Assembly (NCBI GenBank): GCA_021613375.1
Contig: CM038716.1
Location: 4,797,684-4,861,683, forward strand
Source: Megaleporinus macrocephalus
Lineage: Eukaryota > Chordata > Actinopteri > Characiformes > Anostomidae
Length of the DNA stretch: 64,000 nt
Direction of reading: 5' to 3'
Of this stretch, positions 14,501-23,260 are shown piece after piece. A program made the translations under genes and the position numbers. Within the stretch, counting starts at the first letter, position 1. Every line of letters starts with the position of its first letter. The notes below the pieces were generated by a model. The model did not search any database. It was not told where the DNA came from and saw nothing but the letters and a program-made list of their open reading frames with translations.

Positions 14501-15910
14501 TACGTAGGAGAAGGATCCGGGTACTGAAATGGCCAGCCTGCAGTCCAGCTCTTTCACCTATAGAGAACATTTGGCGCATCATAAAGAGGAAGGTGTGATT
14601 GAACAGTTAGAGGCCTGTATTAGATATGAATGGGAGAGCATTCCTATTTCTAAACTTGAGAAACTGGTCTTCTCTGTCCCCAGACGTTTGTTGAGTGTTG
14701 TAAAAAGAAGGGGGGATGTCACACAGTGGTAAAAATGGCCTTGTCCCAACTTTTTTGGGATTTGTTTACGCCATGAAATTTTGAAACAAGATATTTTTCC
14801 CTTAAAATGATACATTCTCTCAGTTTAAACTATTGATCTGTGATTTGTGTTCTATTCTGAATAAAATATAGGATGTTGGCACCTCCACATCATTGCATTC
14901 AGTCTTTATTCACAATTTGTTTAGTGTCCCAACTTTTTTGGAATCCGGTTTGTAAATGGTGACCATGAAGTCTTAAAACCTTACTTTTTTTCCTAGGTTT
15001 CTACTCACTGGGCTGAAGGAGCCGTGTGAAGCTTAAAGAGTGAAGTTGAGTAACCGAAAGAATAGCCAAGCAGCAGTGCTGTGGAAATTCCAGCCTGAAG
15101 ATTTGCTAAATATCTCCAATATGTTCATAATGTTAATGTTAAGGTGGGATCCTTGGATTCTCCCAGCCATTTGGCTTAATATGTATGTGGATAGCATGAT
15201 ACGTTATGTAATATAATACGTTAAAGCACACTTTTGACAAACACAAATCCACTTCCATGAAAATAACTTCCAATAGGACTGGACACTCTGGAACAGCTGC
15301 ACAAGAACCTATGGTCACTATGTCCCTTGCCAAGCACTGGCTATATATATATTGATGAGTTGGAGACCAATGTTTATGATCTAGAACTACTCATCAAACA
15401 TCAGAACCTGACCTTACTGAAGCTTTTTGCGGCTGAATGCAATCAAATCCTCTCACCAATGTCCTAAAATCTAGTGTGAAGCCTTCCCAGAACAGAACAG
15501 GATGTTACTGATGCATAAGGAATGATAAACTCCCTATTAATACCCTACATTTGAGAAGATGTGTAGGTGTCCACAAACTTTTGGACATGTAATGAGTCCA
15601 TGTAGAGATAGGCTTCGGTAAAGTTAAAAGTCTTCCTCTCACCTTTCTTCTTGTATTTGAGTCCTGAGAGGAGCTGGCGCTTGGTGTTGCCGTGGGCTCC
15701 TGGCAGAAGCATGCCCAGGATAGAGGCCACACCGTGCGGGGAGAGAACCACGTTTTCCTGCGGCTTCTGCTGGACCGCTCGCAGGAACACTTGTAAACCC
15801 AGGTTAGAGCCTCGCTCGCCGTACGTCAGAGGCACCGACTCCGGCGCAGCTCCACACAACATACACACCGCCAGCAACACAGACACGCGAAGCACACACG
15901 CGCAAGACAT
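878..15910 (-). CDS. serpine2: serpine2 (glia-derived nexin / protease nexin-1), 5' three quarters
   Basis: Secreted serpin that traps trypsin-like serine proteases such as thrombin, urokinase and plasmin, usually at cell surfaces through heparin-like glycans (family knowledge). Four coding exons are seen at 15643-15910, 3204-3431, 1809-2006 and 878-1076. Their splice phases agree (1, 1, 1, 2) and give about 297 codons of a family length near 397. The start at 15910 has an ACC-ATG context and begins a signal peptide with a hydrophobic run LRVSVLLAVCML. Diagnostic strings are NVVLSPHGVASILGML, VNSIYFKGLWKSRFQ and VIELPYHGNSVSMFIALP, which match SERPINE2 better than SERPINE1. The reactive-centre loop and stop codon are outside the window, so inhibitory function cannot be judged. 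The introns are swollen by repeats; the one before the second coding exon is about 12 kb. Confidence 0.93.
1127..1668. repeat. paired-arm dispersed repeat, copy 1
   Basis: A left arm (CACTGCAGTGACATTGACAT, near 1263-1282) and a right arm (TCAGTGTCACTGCAGTGCTG, near 1452-1471) are reverse complements over long stretches, around a core with the string GTGGACAGCGAGTGGACACA. The element ends with GTTATGGCTGATCAGTGTA. The same family recurs at about 13135, 17245, 17958 and 32756. It looks like a non-autonomous foldback-type DNA element. It sits in a serpine2 intron and produces several spurious reading frames. Confidence 0.75.
1809..2006 (-). CDS. serpine2: serpine2 coding exon 3
   Basis: This 198-nt exon runs from acceptor CTACCAG to donor GTGATT. 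It encodes HIESLVQPDMLDPALTRLVA and then NSIYFKGLWKSRFQAQNTK, and ends near MSQLGVFNI. It enters and leaves in phase 1, so both junction glycine codons are split. NSIYFKGLWKSRFQ is the strongest single match to SERPINE2. Confidence 0.93.
2500..2577. repeat. (TA)n microsatellite
   Basis: About 39 copies of TA lie in the serpine2 intron between coding exons 2 and 3 (2007-3203). The rest of that intron is AT-rich and shows no recognisable feature. Confidence 0.97.
3204..3431 (-). CDS. serpine2: serpine2 coding exon 2
   Basis: This 228-nt exon runs from acceptor CTCTCAG to donor GTATGA and is phase 1 at both ends. It encodes PYKMLQKLQKTLTSKSNADL, LLTIANALFPNEGFDMHDDF and VINDWVKNKTKG. NDWVKNKTKG corresponds to the conserved serpin NxWVxxxT motif. 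The glycine codon at the junction with coding exon 1 is split G|GT. Confidence 0.93.
4190..5115 (+). mobile_element. degenerate Tc1-like transposon
   Basis: The left edge resembles a fish Tc1 terminus (CAAGTACACCCTCTTTAAAT). Inside, broken plus-strand transposase pieces are readable: EWTSQQIHPKDRPCNAQRID, KNEQVWLVWKG and, further on, a piece matching the DNDP catalytic region (ttcaagTGGACAATGATCCC near 5041-5060). Multiple stops and shifts show it is dead. It lies in the 12-kb serpine2 intron. Confidence 0.75.
5200..5785 (+). mobile_element. 3' part of a second Tc1-like transposon
   Basis: Translated pieces resemble the Tc1 transposase C-terminal third: a KFGGGG-like stretch near 5258, a degraded NPI(E)HLWDEL motif near 5522-5550 and AAKGDKLHVNAYGF-like sequence near 5670-5715. 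The right end reads CCAATACTTTTGTCCATATA, a typical Tc1 terminus. It abuts the preceding element and is heavily mutated. Confidence 0.7.
5790..7135. other. serpine2 intron without recognised content
   Basis: AT-rich sequence with T-rich tracts around 6840-7000. I see no exon, no clear mobile element and no RNA gene on either strand. Confidence 0.5.
7140..7325. repeat. MITE family B, truncated copy
   Basis: The copy carries the arm ending GTTTTTCTTTGGACAGCGAC and the internal strings AAATGCAGCAGCTGCTGTTT and CATGATGAATGAACCAATAG. These are shared with copies at 25763, 31903 and 39699. Only one half of the hairpin is kept. Confidence 0.65.
8576..8622. repeat. 18-bp perfect hairpin
   Basis: TTTGTCAAGAGCGTCTGA (8576-8593) is followed after 11 bases by its exact reverse complement (8605-8622). 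It sits inside the BEL/Pao-like remnant. No T-tract or other terminator sign is present, and in a eukaryotic intron it is most simply a foldback scar. Confidence 0.85.
9470..9875 (+). mobile_element. mariner-like fragment, copy 1
   Basis: It starts with terminal sequence CAGTCGAGTCACTTTATTAT and carries a transposase piece with FQQDNATRPIARNVPHWLEE, which contains the second catalytic Asp region. The same family occurs at 29282-29744 and 51625-52152. The right terminus is missing. Confidence 0.75.
10676..12565. mobile_element. hAT-like dispersed element enclosing a minisatellite
   Basis: The left part reads AGAGCAGGGGTATTTAATTG and CAAGGTCCGGACCGTCTC; the right part has GGGTCCGGACCCGGACTGCG and CTATTAGTGACCTCTGGTCT. 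These look like the two ends of one non-autonomous element, with the 17-bp minisatellite between them. No transposase was seen. Family assignment is from memory of similar fish repeats and is tentative. Confidence 0.45.
11165..12275. repeat. 17-bp minisatellite, about 65 copies
   Basis: Tandem units of the form ATTCTCTGACTCACTTT vary at a few positions (CTC/CTA/CAC, TCAC/TCGC/TTAC, GAC/AAC). The array is about 1.1 kb long and lies in the long serpine2 intron. Occasional units carry an extra T (TTTTATT), but the period is otherwise constant. Confidence 0.95.
12566..13130. other. serpine2 intron, nothing recognised
   Basis: Only a short G-run (about 12591-12599) stands out. No exon or element was identified. 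Confidence 0.5.
13135..14010. repeat. paired-arm dispersed repeat, copy 2 (interrupted)
   Basis: The left arm at about 13135-13390 includes TCAGCACTGCAGTGACACTG. Core and right-arm remnants (ACAAACTGTGCAGCGACAGA, AAGGTGGACCAGCAAGGTAG) resume at about 13840-13990. About 430 bp of unrelated sequence separates the two parts, so the copy has either been inserted into or recombined. Confidence 0.65.
14356..14952 (+). mobile_element. Tc1/mariner-like deletion derivative with TA target site
   Basis: Terminal inverted repeats of about 40 bp are seen: CAAACCGGATTCCAAAAACG at the left and TTTTTTGGAATCCGGTTTG at the right. TA dinucleotides flank both ends (14354-14355 and 14953-14954). Inside is a plus-strand transposase 3' piece with a degraded QDNARPH-like region and WPACSPALSPIENIWRIIKR, the last catalytic block. 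The 5' transposase half is missing and frameshifts follow, so it is non-autonomous. Confidence 0.88.
14955..15642. other. serpine2 intron just 3' of coding exon 1
   Basis: No repeat or exon was recognised. The donor for coding exon 1 (GTGAGAGG) starts at 15642. Confidence 0.5.
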
Positions 15911-15942
15911 GGTGAGCGAGCAGTCTTCTCAGGAACCCTGAC
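15643..15942 (-). CDS. serpine2: serpine2 coding exon 1 (with 32 nt of 5' UTR)
   Basis: The coding part is 15643-15910 (268 nt, leaving phase 1). It gives a signal peptide (MSCACVLRVSVLLAVCMLCG) followed by mature sequence with GSNLGLQVFLRAVQQKPQEN and VVLSPHGVASILGMLLPGAH. SPHGVASILGML is the conserved serpin N-terminal signature. A good acceptor, TTCTTCCCCCAG (15943 upward), lies 32 nt before the ATG. This implies an upstream non-coding exon, as is usual for this gene. Confidence 0.93.
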
Positions 15943-15944
15943 CT

Positions 15945-17240
15945 GGGGGAAGAAAAACAAAGATGATCTTTCTTTATTTGAATGTTCTCCATCCCTGGAC
16001 GTCCCTTCACCAGGGTACATCTTAAAGGAGCGGTGTGTACGTTTTCATTAGTGTACAATCACCTGTAACTAAAATTGTTGTGATTAGAAAGAGCCTAATA
16101 TCTACAATCTAGTGGATTGTCTTACAACAACGTTGCTACAGTAGCCAAGTAATAAACAACAGTAAAACTCCAGGCAGTATATTACCCAGATATGATTATT
16201 ACTGTTCAGCTTCAAAATTGGACTCTAAATGGTGCAGTTATTTATTACACTTCAGGTGCCAGCATGTAGCCACAGGTGAGATATTAATCTGAAGTCTGAA
16301 TTGAACTGACATTCAAACACAATAAAACATTTCACACAATAAGTTACTAATGACATGAACACAGTATGTAGGGCCGCTTCATGTACAGAATCGATAGCTG
16401 GAACAAATTTAATTAATAATTGCGGGTAAAACGTATTATTTAGCACCAAATATACATGTAAACACATGACAATGGGAAAAAAGAAAAATAAGCACGACGA
16501 AATCGGGACAGGCAAACCTGACAACCACTGTAGTTGCTCAGGGAGGGAAGGGGATGGGTGGGAAGGTGGGGTTTCAGCATGTTGCAATACATAATCTCAC
16601 CTCTAGAGGTTACACATTGCTCCTTTAAAGTGAGCTGAACTGGAAGTACATAAATAAAAAAAAATTATTTCAATTCCAGAACCACAATTTTCGCTTTCAC
16701 AATCGAAACCATGTGAGTGACGCATGACTTATTAACCAAAATTGTATTCTAACTGTAAATGTGACGACTCAGTGGCACGGCTATTTCACAAGACATGTCA
16801 TTAGCACATGTAGCTCGTGACCCAAAGCCCCTAATAGAAACTGCAGCACCCATCAGGCATTTTTGTGTCTGCTCTCTCTCACAAACACAAACACGCCTTC
16901 TGAGGTTGAGGCCTATTTATAGTATTTCAATTAGTTTCTCGCTGTGAGGAATAAAGCTGGTCTGAGGACTAATAAAAACTCTGACAAACATTCTCCCTCC
17001 CTCTCTCTCAATCTCTGTCTATCTCTCAGCTAGTACACTCACGTCATTCAGGATGTGTATCTACTTGTCTTCTCTCTCTTCCGTGTTTACTCACTCACTT
17101 ACTCACTCACTCATTATTATTCTTGGAAGCACTAGATCTTTCCCCACTACCATCTTTTCACACTTTGGTCTGCAACCTCGCAACCACCCCGCGGGCTATA
17201 TATATATGCCCTTGTGGAGCTCTTTATTAGGTAGTACTAG
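15945..17240. other. serpine2 intron 1, nothing recognised
   Basis: This stretch contains short pyrimidine-rich and ACTC-type simple sequence (16990-17115). No exon or clear mobile element was identified. Confidence 0.5.
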
Positions 17241-17244
17241 ATAT

Positions 17245-17970
17245 CTACTTGGTTCTACACTTACAGACTGTAATCCATCTGATTCTCTGTATCCTTTGTT
17301 ACCCTGTTCTTTAATGGTCAGCACCCCCACAGAGCAGGCTTTATGTGGGTGGTGGATCATTCTCAGCACTGCAGTGACACTGACGTGGTGGTGTGTTAAT
17401 GTGTGTTGTGCTGGTGTGAGTGGATCAGACACAGCGGTGCTGCTGGAGTCGTTATCTCTAAATTCCTGAACAGTTCTTTGCAATGCGTTGGTTGGGAGTT
17501 ATCATTTGTGCTCATTGTGCTCTCTGGGTCTCTGGATGGGCGAACATCTCAGCAAGGCCATCTAGGGTGCGCCTAAGTCGGATGCAAATGTTTCTCTGGT
17601 TCCCTGAAGCCTTGCAATGCAATCCAGGGCTCGTCACGCTCTGCTGACCTGTGAAGTTTAGCTTTAACACAGATTTCGGAGCTGGGAAGTCGCTTCTTGT
17701 TATTTATGACGTCGTTACTGACTTGAGTGGACAGTGAGTGGCCACAGTGTTTACAAACTCCAACAGCATCGCTGTGTCTGGCCCACACATACCAGCACAA
17801 GAAACACCAACACCACATCATTGTCACTGGAGAGCTGAGAATGGTCCGCCAGCCAAACAATACCTGCTCTGTGGTGGTCATGTGGGGGGTCATGTCCTGA
17901 CCCTTGAGGAACACACATATATATATGGACTGTAGAACTATGAAGTGCACCTACACCAGTCAGTCATAAC
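17245..17970. repeat. paired-arm dispersed repeat, copy 3
   Basis: The left arm (TCAGCACTGCAGTGACACTG near 17365) and right arm (17720-17970, with AGTGGACAGTGAGTGGCCAC and TACCTGCTCTGTGGTGGTCA) match the family at 1127. They are separated by about 250 bp of other sequence. Confidence 0.65.
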
Positions 17971-18466
17971 ATTAAAACCATCTTCTTGTATCTACACGCT
18001 TTTTTCATTTCATCAGCTTCATTCTACACTTACAGACTGTAGTTTCTCTGTTTCTCTGTATACTTTGTTACCCTGTTCTTCAGTGATCAGGACCCCCACA
18101 GGACCACCACAGAGCAGATATTAATTGAGTAGTAGATAATTATCAGCACTGCAGTGACACTGCCATGGTGGTGGTGTGTTAGTGTGTGGTGTAAGTGGAT
18201 CAGACTCAGCAGTGCTGCTGGAGTGTTTAAACACAGTGTCCACTCACTGTCCACTCTAATTAGACACTCCTGTTATGTTGGTCCACCTTGTAGATGTAAA
18301 GTCAAACACAGTAGCTCACTCCTGCGGCACAGTTTGTGTTGGACAATGTTGTCTGGATATTGCTGGTTGGTGGACTATTCTCAGTCCAGCAGTGACAATG
18401 AGGTGTTTAAAAACTTGTCTGATCCACTTATACCAGCACAACACAAACAAGCACAAACACACCTTA
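17958..18466. repeat. paired-arm dispersed repeat, copy 4
   Basis: It starts CAGTCAGTCATAACATTAAA, the family terminus in inverted orientation. It runs through the left arm and core and stops in the right arm at about 18466, where the flank of the 36-bp minisatellite element begins. Confidence 0.7.
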
Positions 18467-21400
18467 CTTAAGTAGAAATGTTGGTTATTTATACTTTACT
18501 GGAGTAATTATATTACAGCTGACTTTTTACTTCTACTCCTTACATTTATACTCCATCATCTGTACTTTCTACACCTTACATTTACACTCCATTATCTGTA
18601 CTTTCTACTCCTTACATTTACACTCCATTATCAGTACTTTCTACTCCTTACATTTACACTCCATTATCAGTACTTTCTACTCCTTACATTTACACTCCAT
18701 TATCAGTACTTTCTACACCTTACATTTACACTCCATTATCTGTACTTTCTACACCTTACATTTACACTCCATTATCAGTACTTTCTACTCCTTACATTTA
18801 CACTCCATTATCAGTACTTTCTACTCCTTACATTTACACTCCATTATCTGTACTTTATACTCCTTTCATTTACACTCCATTATCTGTACTTTCTACACCT
18901 TACATTTACACTCCATTATCTGTACTTTCTACTCCTTACATTTACACTCCATTATCAGTACTTTCTACTCCTTACATTTACACTCCATTATCTGTACTTT
19001 CTACTCCTTACATTTACACTCCTTTATCTGTACTTTCTACTCCTTACATTTACACTCCATTATCAGTACTTTCTACTCCTTACATTTACACTCCATTATC
19101 AGTACTTTCTACTCCTTACATTTACACTCCATCATCAGTACTTTCTACTCCTTACATTTACACTCCATTATCTGTACTTTCTACTCCTTACATTTACACT
19201 CCATTATCAGTACTTTCTACTCCTTACATTTACACTCCATTATCTGTACTTTCTACTCCTTACATTTACACTCCATTATCTGTACTTTCTACTCCTTACA
19301 TTTACACTCCATTATCAGTACTTTCTACTCCTTACATTTACACTCCATTATCAGTACTTTCTACTCCTTACATTTACACTCCATTATCAGTACTTTCTAC
19401 TCCTTACATTTACACTCCATTATCAGTACTTTCTACTCCTTACATTTACACTCCATTATCAGTACTTTCTACTCCTTACATTTACACTCCATTATCTGCA
19501 CTTTCTACTCCTTACATTTACACTCCATTATCTGTACTTTCTACTCTTTACATTTACACTCCATTATCAGTACTTTCTACTCCTTACATTTACACTCCAT
19601 CATCAGTACTTTCTACTCCTTACATTTACACTCCATTATCTGTACTTTCTACTCCTTACATTTACACTCCTTTATCTGTACTTTCTACTCCTTACATTTA
19701 CACTCCATTATCAGTACTTTCTACTCCTTACATTTACACTCCATTATCAGTACTTTCTACTCCTTACATTTACACTCCATCATCAGTACTTTCTACTCCT
19801 TACATTTACACTCCATTATCTGTACTTTCTACTCCTTACATTTACACTCCATTATCAGTACTTTCTACTCCTTACATTTACACTCCATTATCTGTACTTT
19901 CTACTCCTTACATTTACACTCCATTATCTGTACTTTCTACTCCTTACATTTACACTCCATTATCAGTACTTTCTACTCCTTACATTTACACTCCATTATC
20001 AGTACTTTCTACTCCTTACATTTACACTCCATTATCAGTACTTTCTACTCCTTACATTTACACTCCATTATCAGTACTTTCTACTCCTTACATTTACACT
20101 CCATTATCAGTACTTTCTACTCTTTACATTTACACTCCATTATCTGTACTTTCTACTCCTTACATTTACACTCCATTATCTGTACTTTCTACTCCTTACA
20201 TTTACACTCCATTATCTGTACTTTCTACACCTTACATTTACACTCCATTATCAGTACTTTCTACTCCTTACATTTACACTCCATTATCTGCACTTTCTAC
20301 TCCTTACATTTACACTCCATTATCTGTACTTTCTACTCTTTACATTTACACTCCATTATCTGTACTTTCTACTCCTTACATTTACACTCCATTATCTGTA
20401 CTTTCTACTCTTTACATTTACACTCCATTATCTGTACTTTCTACTCCTTACATTTACACTCCATTATCTGTACTTTCTACTCCTTACATTTACACTCCAT
20501 TATCTGTACTTTCTACTCCTTACATTTACACTCCATTATCTGTACTTTCTACACCTTACATTTACACTCCATTATCAGTACTTTCTACTCCTTACATTTA
20601 CACTCCATTATCTGTACTTTCTACTCCTTACATTTACACTCCATTATCTGTACTTTCTACTCCTTACATTTACACTCCATTATCTGTACTTTCTACACCT
20701 TACATTTACACTCCATTATCAGTACTTTCTACTCCTTACATTTACACTCCATTATCTGTACTTTCTACTCCTTACATTTACACTCCATCATCAGTACTTT
20801 CTACTCCTTACATTTACACTCCATTATCTGTACTTTCTACTCCTTACATTTACACTCCATCATCTGTACTTTCTACTCCTTACATTTACACTCCATTATC
20901 TGTACTTTCTACTCCTTACATTTACACTCCATTATCTGTACTTTCTACTCCTTACATTTACACTCCATTATCTGTACTTTCTACACCTTACATTTACACT
21001 CCATTATCAGTACTTTCTACTCCTTACATTTACACTCCATTATCTGTACTTTCTACTCCTTACATTTACACTCCATTATCTGTACTTTCTACTCCTTACA
21101 TTTACACTCCATTATCTGTACTTTCTACACCTTACATTTACACTCCATTATCAGTACTTTCTACTCCTTACATTTACACTCCATTATCTGTACTTTCTAC
21201 TCCTTACATTTACACTCCATCATCAGTACTTTCTACTCCTTACATTTACACTCCATTATCTGTACTTTCTACTCCTTACATTTACACTCCATCATCTGTA
21301 CTTTCTACTCCTTACATTTACACTCCATTATCTGTACTTTCTACTCCTTACATTTACATTCCATTATCAGTACTTTCTACTCCTTACATTTACACTCCAT

Positions 21401-22297
21401 TATCTGTACTTTCTACTCCTTACATTTACACTCCATTATCAGTACTTTCTACTCCTTACATTTACACTCCATTATCTGTACTTTCTACTCCTTACATTTA
21501 CACTCCATTATCAGTACTTTCTACTCCTTACATTTACACTCCATTATCAGTACTTTCTACTCCTTACATTTACACTCCATTGTCTGTACTTTCTACTCCT
21601 TACATTTACACTCCATTATCAGTACTTTCTACTCCTTACATTTACACTCCATTGTCTGTACTTTCTACTCCTTACATTTACACTCCATTATCTGTACTTT
21701 CTACTCCTTACATTTTAAAACTAGCCTCGTTACTCCTATTTCATTTCAGCTTGTTTTCATTCATGTACATTTACATTCCTGTAAAGGTTATTGATAACAT
21801 GCCTTTGAAGTTTCACTGCATCATTACAATACTTATAGACAACTAGTCATCACATCTTCCGCTCCATGAAACACATGTTAATGTTCAGTAGTAACAGATA
21901 TGCTTCTTTAATATATTTACATTGTACTAAACTACATTCATTTTCAATGGGCGTATATGCGGCTGAAACAGGAAGCCTAGCGCATCCCAAATTTATCAAC
22001 ATTCACATTTTAATATAACATTATAGTCATCATGGCTTTTAGAAGAATGGGGGTTTTGGGGAAGAGGGCTAGTGCACAATAGACCCCTGTGGTGTGGACT
22101 AAGCTTTTATCCTTAATGGCATTTTTTCCTTACATTACTTTTACTTTTATTATTAAAGTAGTTTTGAAAGCAGTACTTTTACAATTTTACTGGAGTAAAA
22201 AGCTTGAGTTGATACTTCAACTTCTACAGAAGTATTTTAAACCCTAGTATCTATACTTCTACCTGAGTAATGAATGTGAATACTTTCGACACCCTTG
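18467..22297. mobile_element. dispersed element expanded by an internal minisatellite
   Basis: The left flank (TTATACTTTACTGGAGTAAT) and right flank (TTTTACTGGAGTAAAAAGCT, then AATGTGAATACTTTCGACAC) share the ACTGGAGTAA motif. They look like parts of a repeat common in fish genomes, and a single-copy relative of the minisatellite unit continues into the right flank. This suggests that the 36-bp array arose by amplification inside the element. It lies in serpine2 intron 1. Confidence 0.5.
18530..21715. repeat. 36-bp minisatellite, about 88 copies
   Basis: The unit is CTTTCTACTCCTTACATT followed by TACACTCCATTATCAGTA. Phase is constant over the whole 3.2 kb, with identical register at 18601 and 21481 (80 units apart). 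The main variants are TATCAG/TATCTG and CTACTCC/CTACACC. There are no spacers, so this is not a CRISPR-type array. Confidence 0.97.
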
Positions 22298-22344
22298 CCT
22301 GGTGTCGAAATGAGTTTTTTATGTATACAACAAATGTTTTTAAT

Positions 22345-22348
<4 letters not shown>

Positions 22349-22441
<93 letters not shown>
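22349..22441. repeat. (TA)n microsatellite
   Basis: About 46 TA copies lie in serpine2 intron 1, to the right of the minisatellite-bearing element. Confidence 0.97.
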
Positions 22442-22443
<2 letters not shown>

Positions 22444-22953
22444 TATGAAACACACTGTCTCCTGTTGTTCCTTGGATCATACTAGAGCTGTCCCACTCAC
22501 TCACTCACTCACTCCTTGGCTATTAAGTTTCTGGTCACACTGCCGTGCAGCTCTGGAATTTACTCAGCTGAACAAGCACTGTGGACACTTCTTATCTCAG
22601 CACAGGCGGCCAGCTCATACACTGACCACTAAGTAGCAGTGAGAATCGATGTCTCCGTACTGTAGCGCGTAAAGGAGCACACAGGAGAACAGAAGATGAA
22701 GGGTTGAGCGGTAGCCGCTGCGTACGGCTGCGCGTCCTGCGCGTCTTCTACCAAACGTGTCATTACTACAGCTGTAACAAACACCCAGCATGATCTCCGC
22801 AACAAATGCGTGACCTGCGACCACCTTTCCATCCACTTCAGGTAAAAAAAAAAAAAAATCATTCATATCGACCCAGACAGCAGCCAGTACAACTAACACA
22901 AAGCTACAGCGGAGGCATAAAGAGAACATAAACATCTCGGAAAGTTTACTCAC

Positions 22954-23055
22954 CTGCTCCTGAAAGAAACCCCGGATAGCAAGTGAAGCTCGCTGCTGAG
23001 AGGAGGTCGCTCGTTTCTGCTGGCGATCCACACCGCGTTGGTTTTGAGCCGCTAC
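22954..23055 (-). other. serpine2: probable serpine2 non-coding first exon
   Basis: On the minus strand, TTTCAGGAGCAG is followed by GTGAGT, a near-consensus donor, with exon end at 22954. The upstream sequence is GC-rich and CpG-rich, while the interior of the intron is AT-rich. The next acceptor on this strand that leads into a gene is the one before serpine2 coding exon 1 at 15943. The 5' boundary is a guess; transcript data would fix it. Confidence 0.55.
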
Positions 23056-23260
23056 GCCCCCCCGGTTTATTTTGGTCGGGGTCTAAGGCTCCGGACTCCG
23101 CCTTCCGACTAGAATCCAGCCGCTCCTGGTCCGAACACAGTGTGTGGGGTTTGTGAGTGCGCGGCTATTACATACTTGGCGGTACGAGTGACAGGGCGTT
23201 CACTAGATACGCGCTTATTACAGCCGCTGGAAAAATGTATGAACGCCGTTCATAAAAGTT
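22980..23260 (-). promoter_or_regulatory. serpine2: GC-rich candidate serpine2 promoter
   Basis: A local rise in GC and CpG (for example CGCTACGCCCCCCCGG near 23048 and GCGCGGCTATTAC near 23159) lies immediately upstream of the candidate first exon. No TATA box was recognised with confidence. The call rests on composition and position. Confidence 0.45.

Noticed and set aside
18530..21715. Regular array that could be mistaken for a CRISPR locus
   Set aside because: The 36-bp units are directly contiguous with no variable spacers and no cas genes, in a vertebrate intron. It is a minisatellite.
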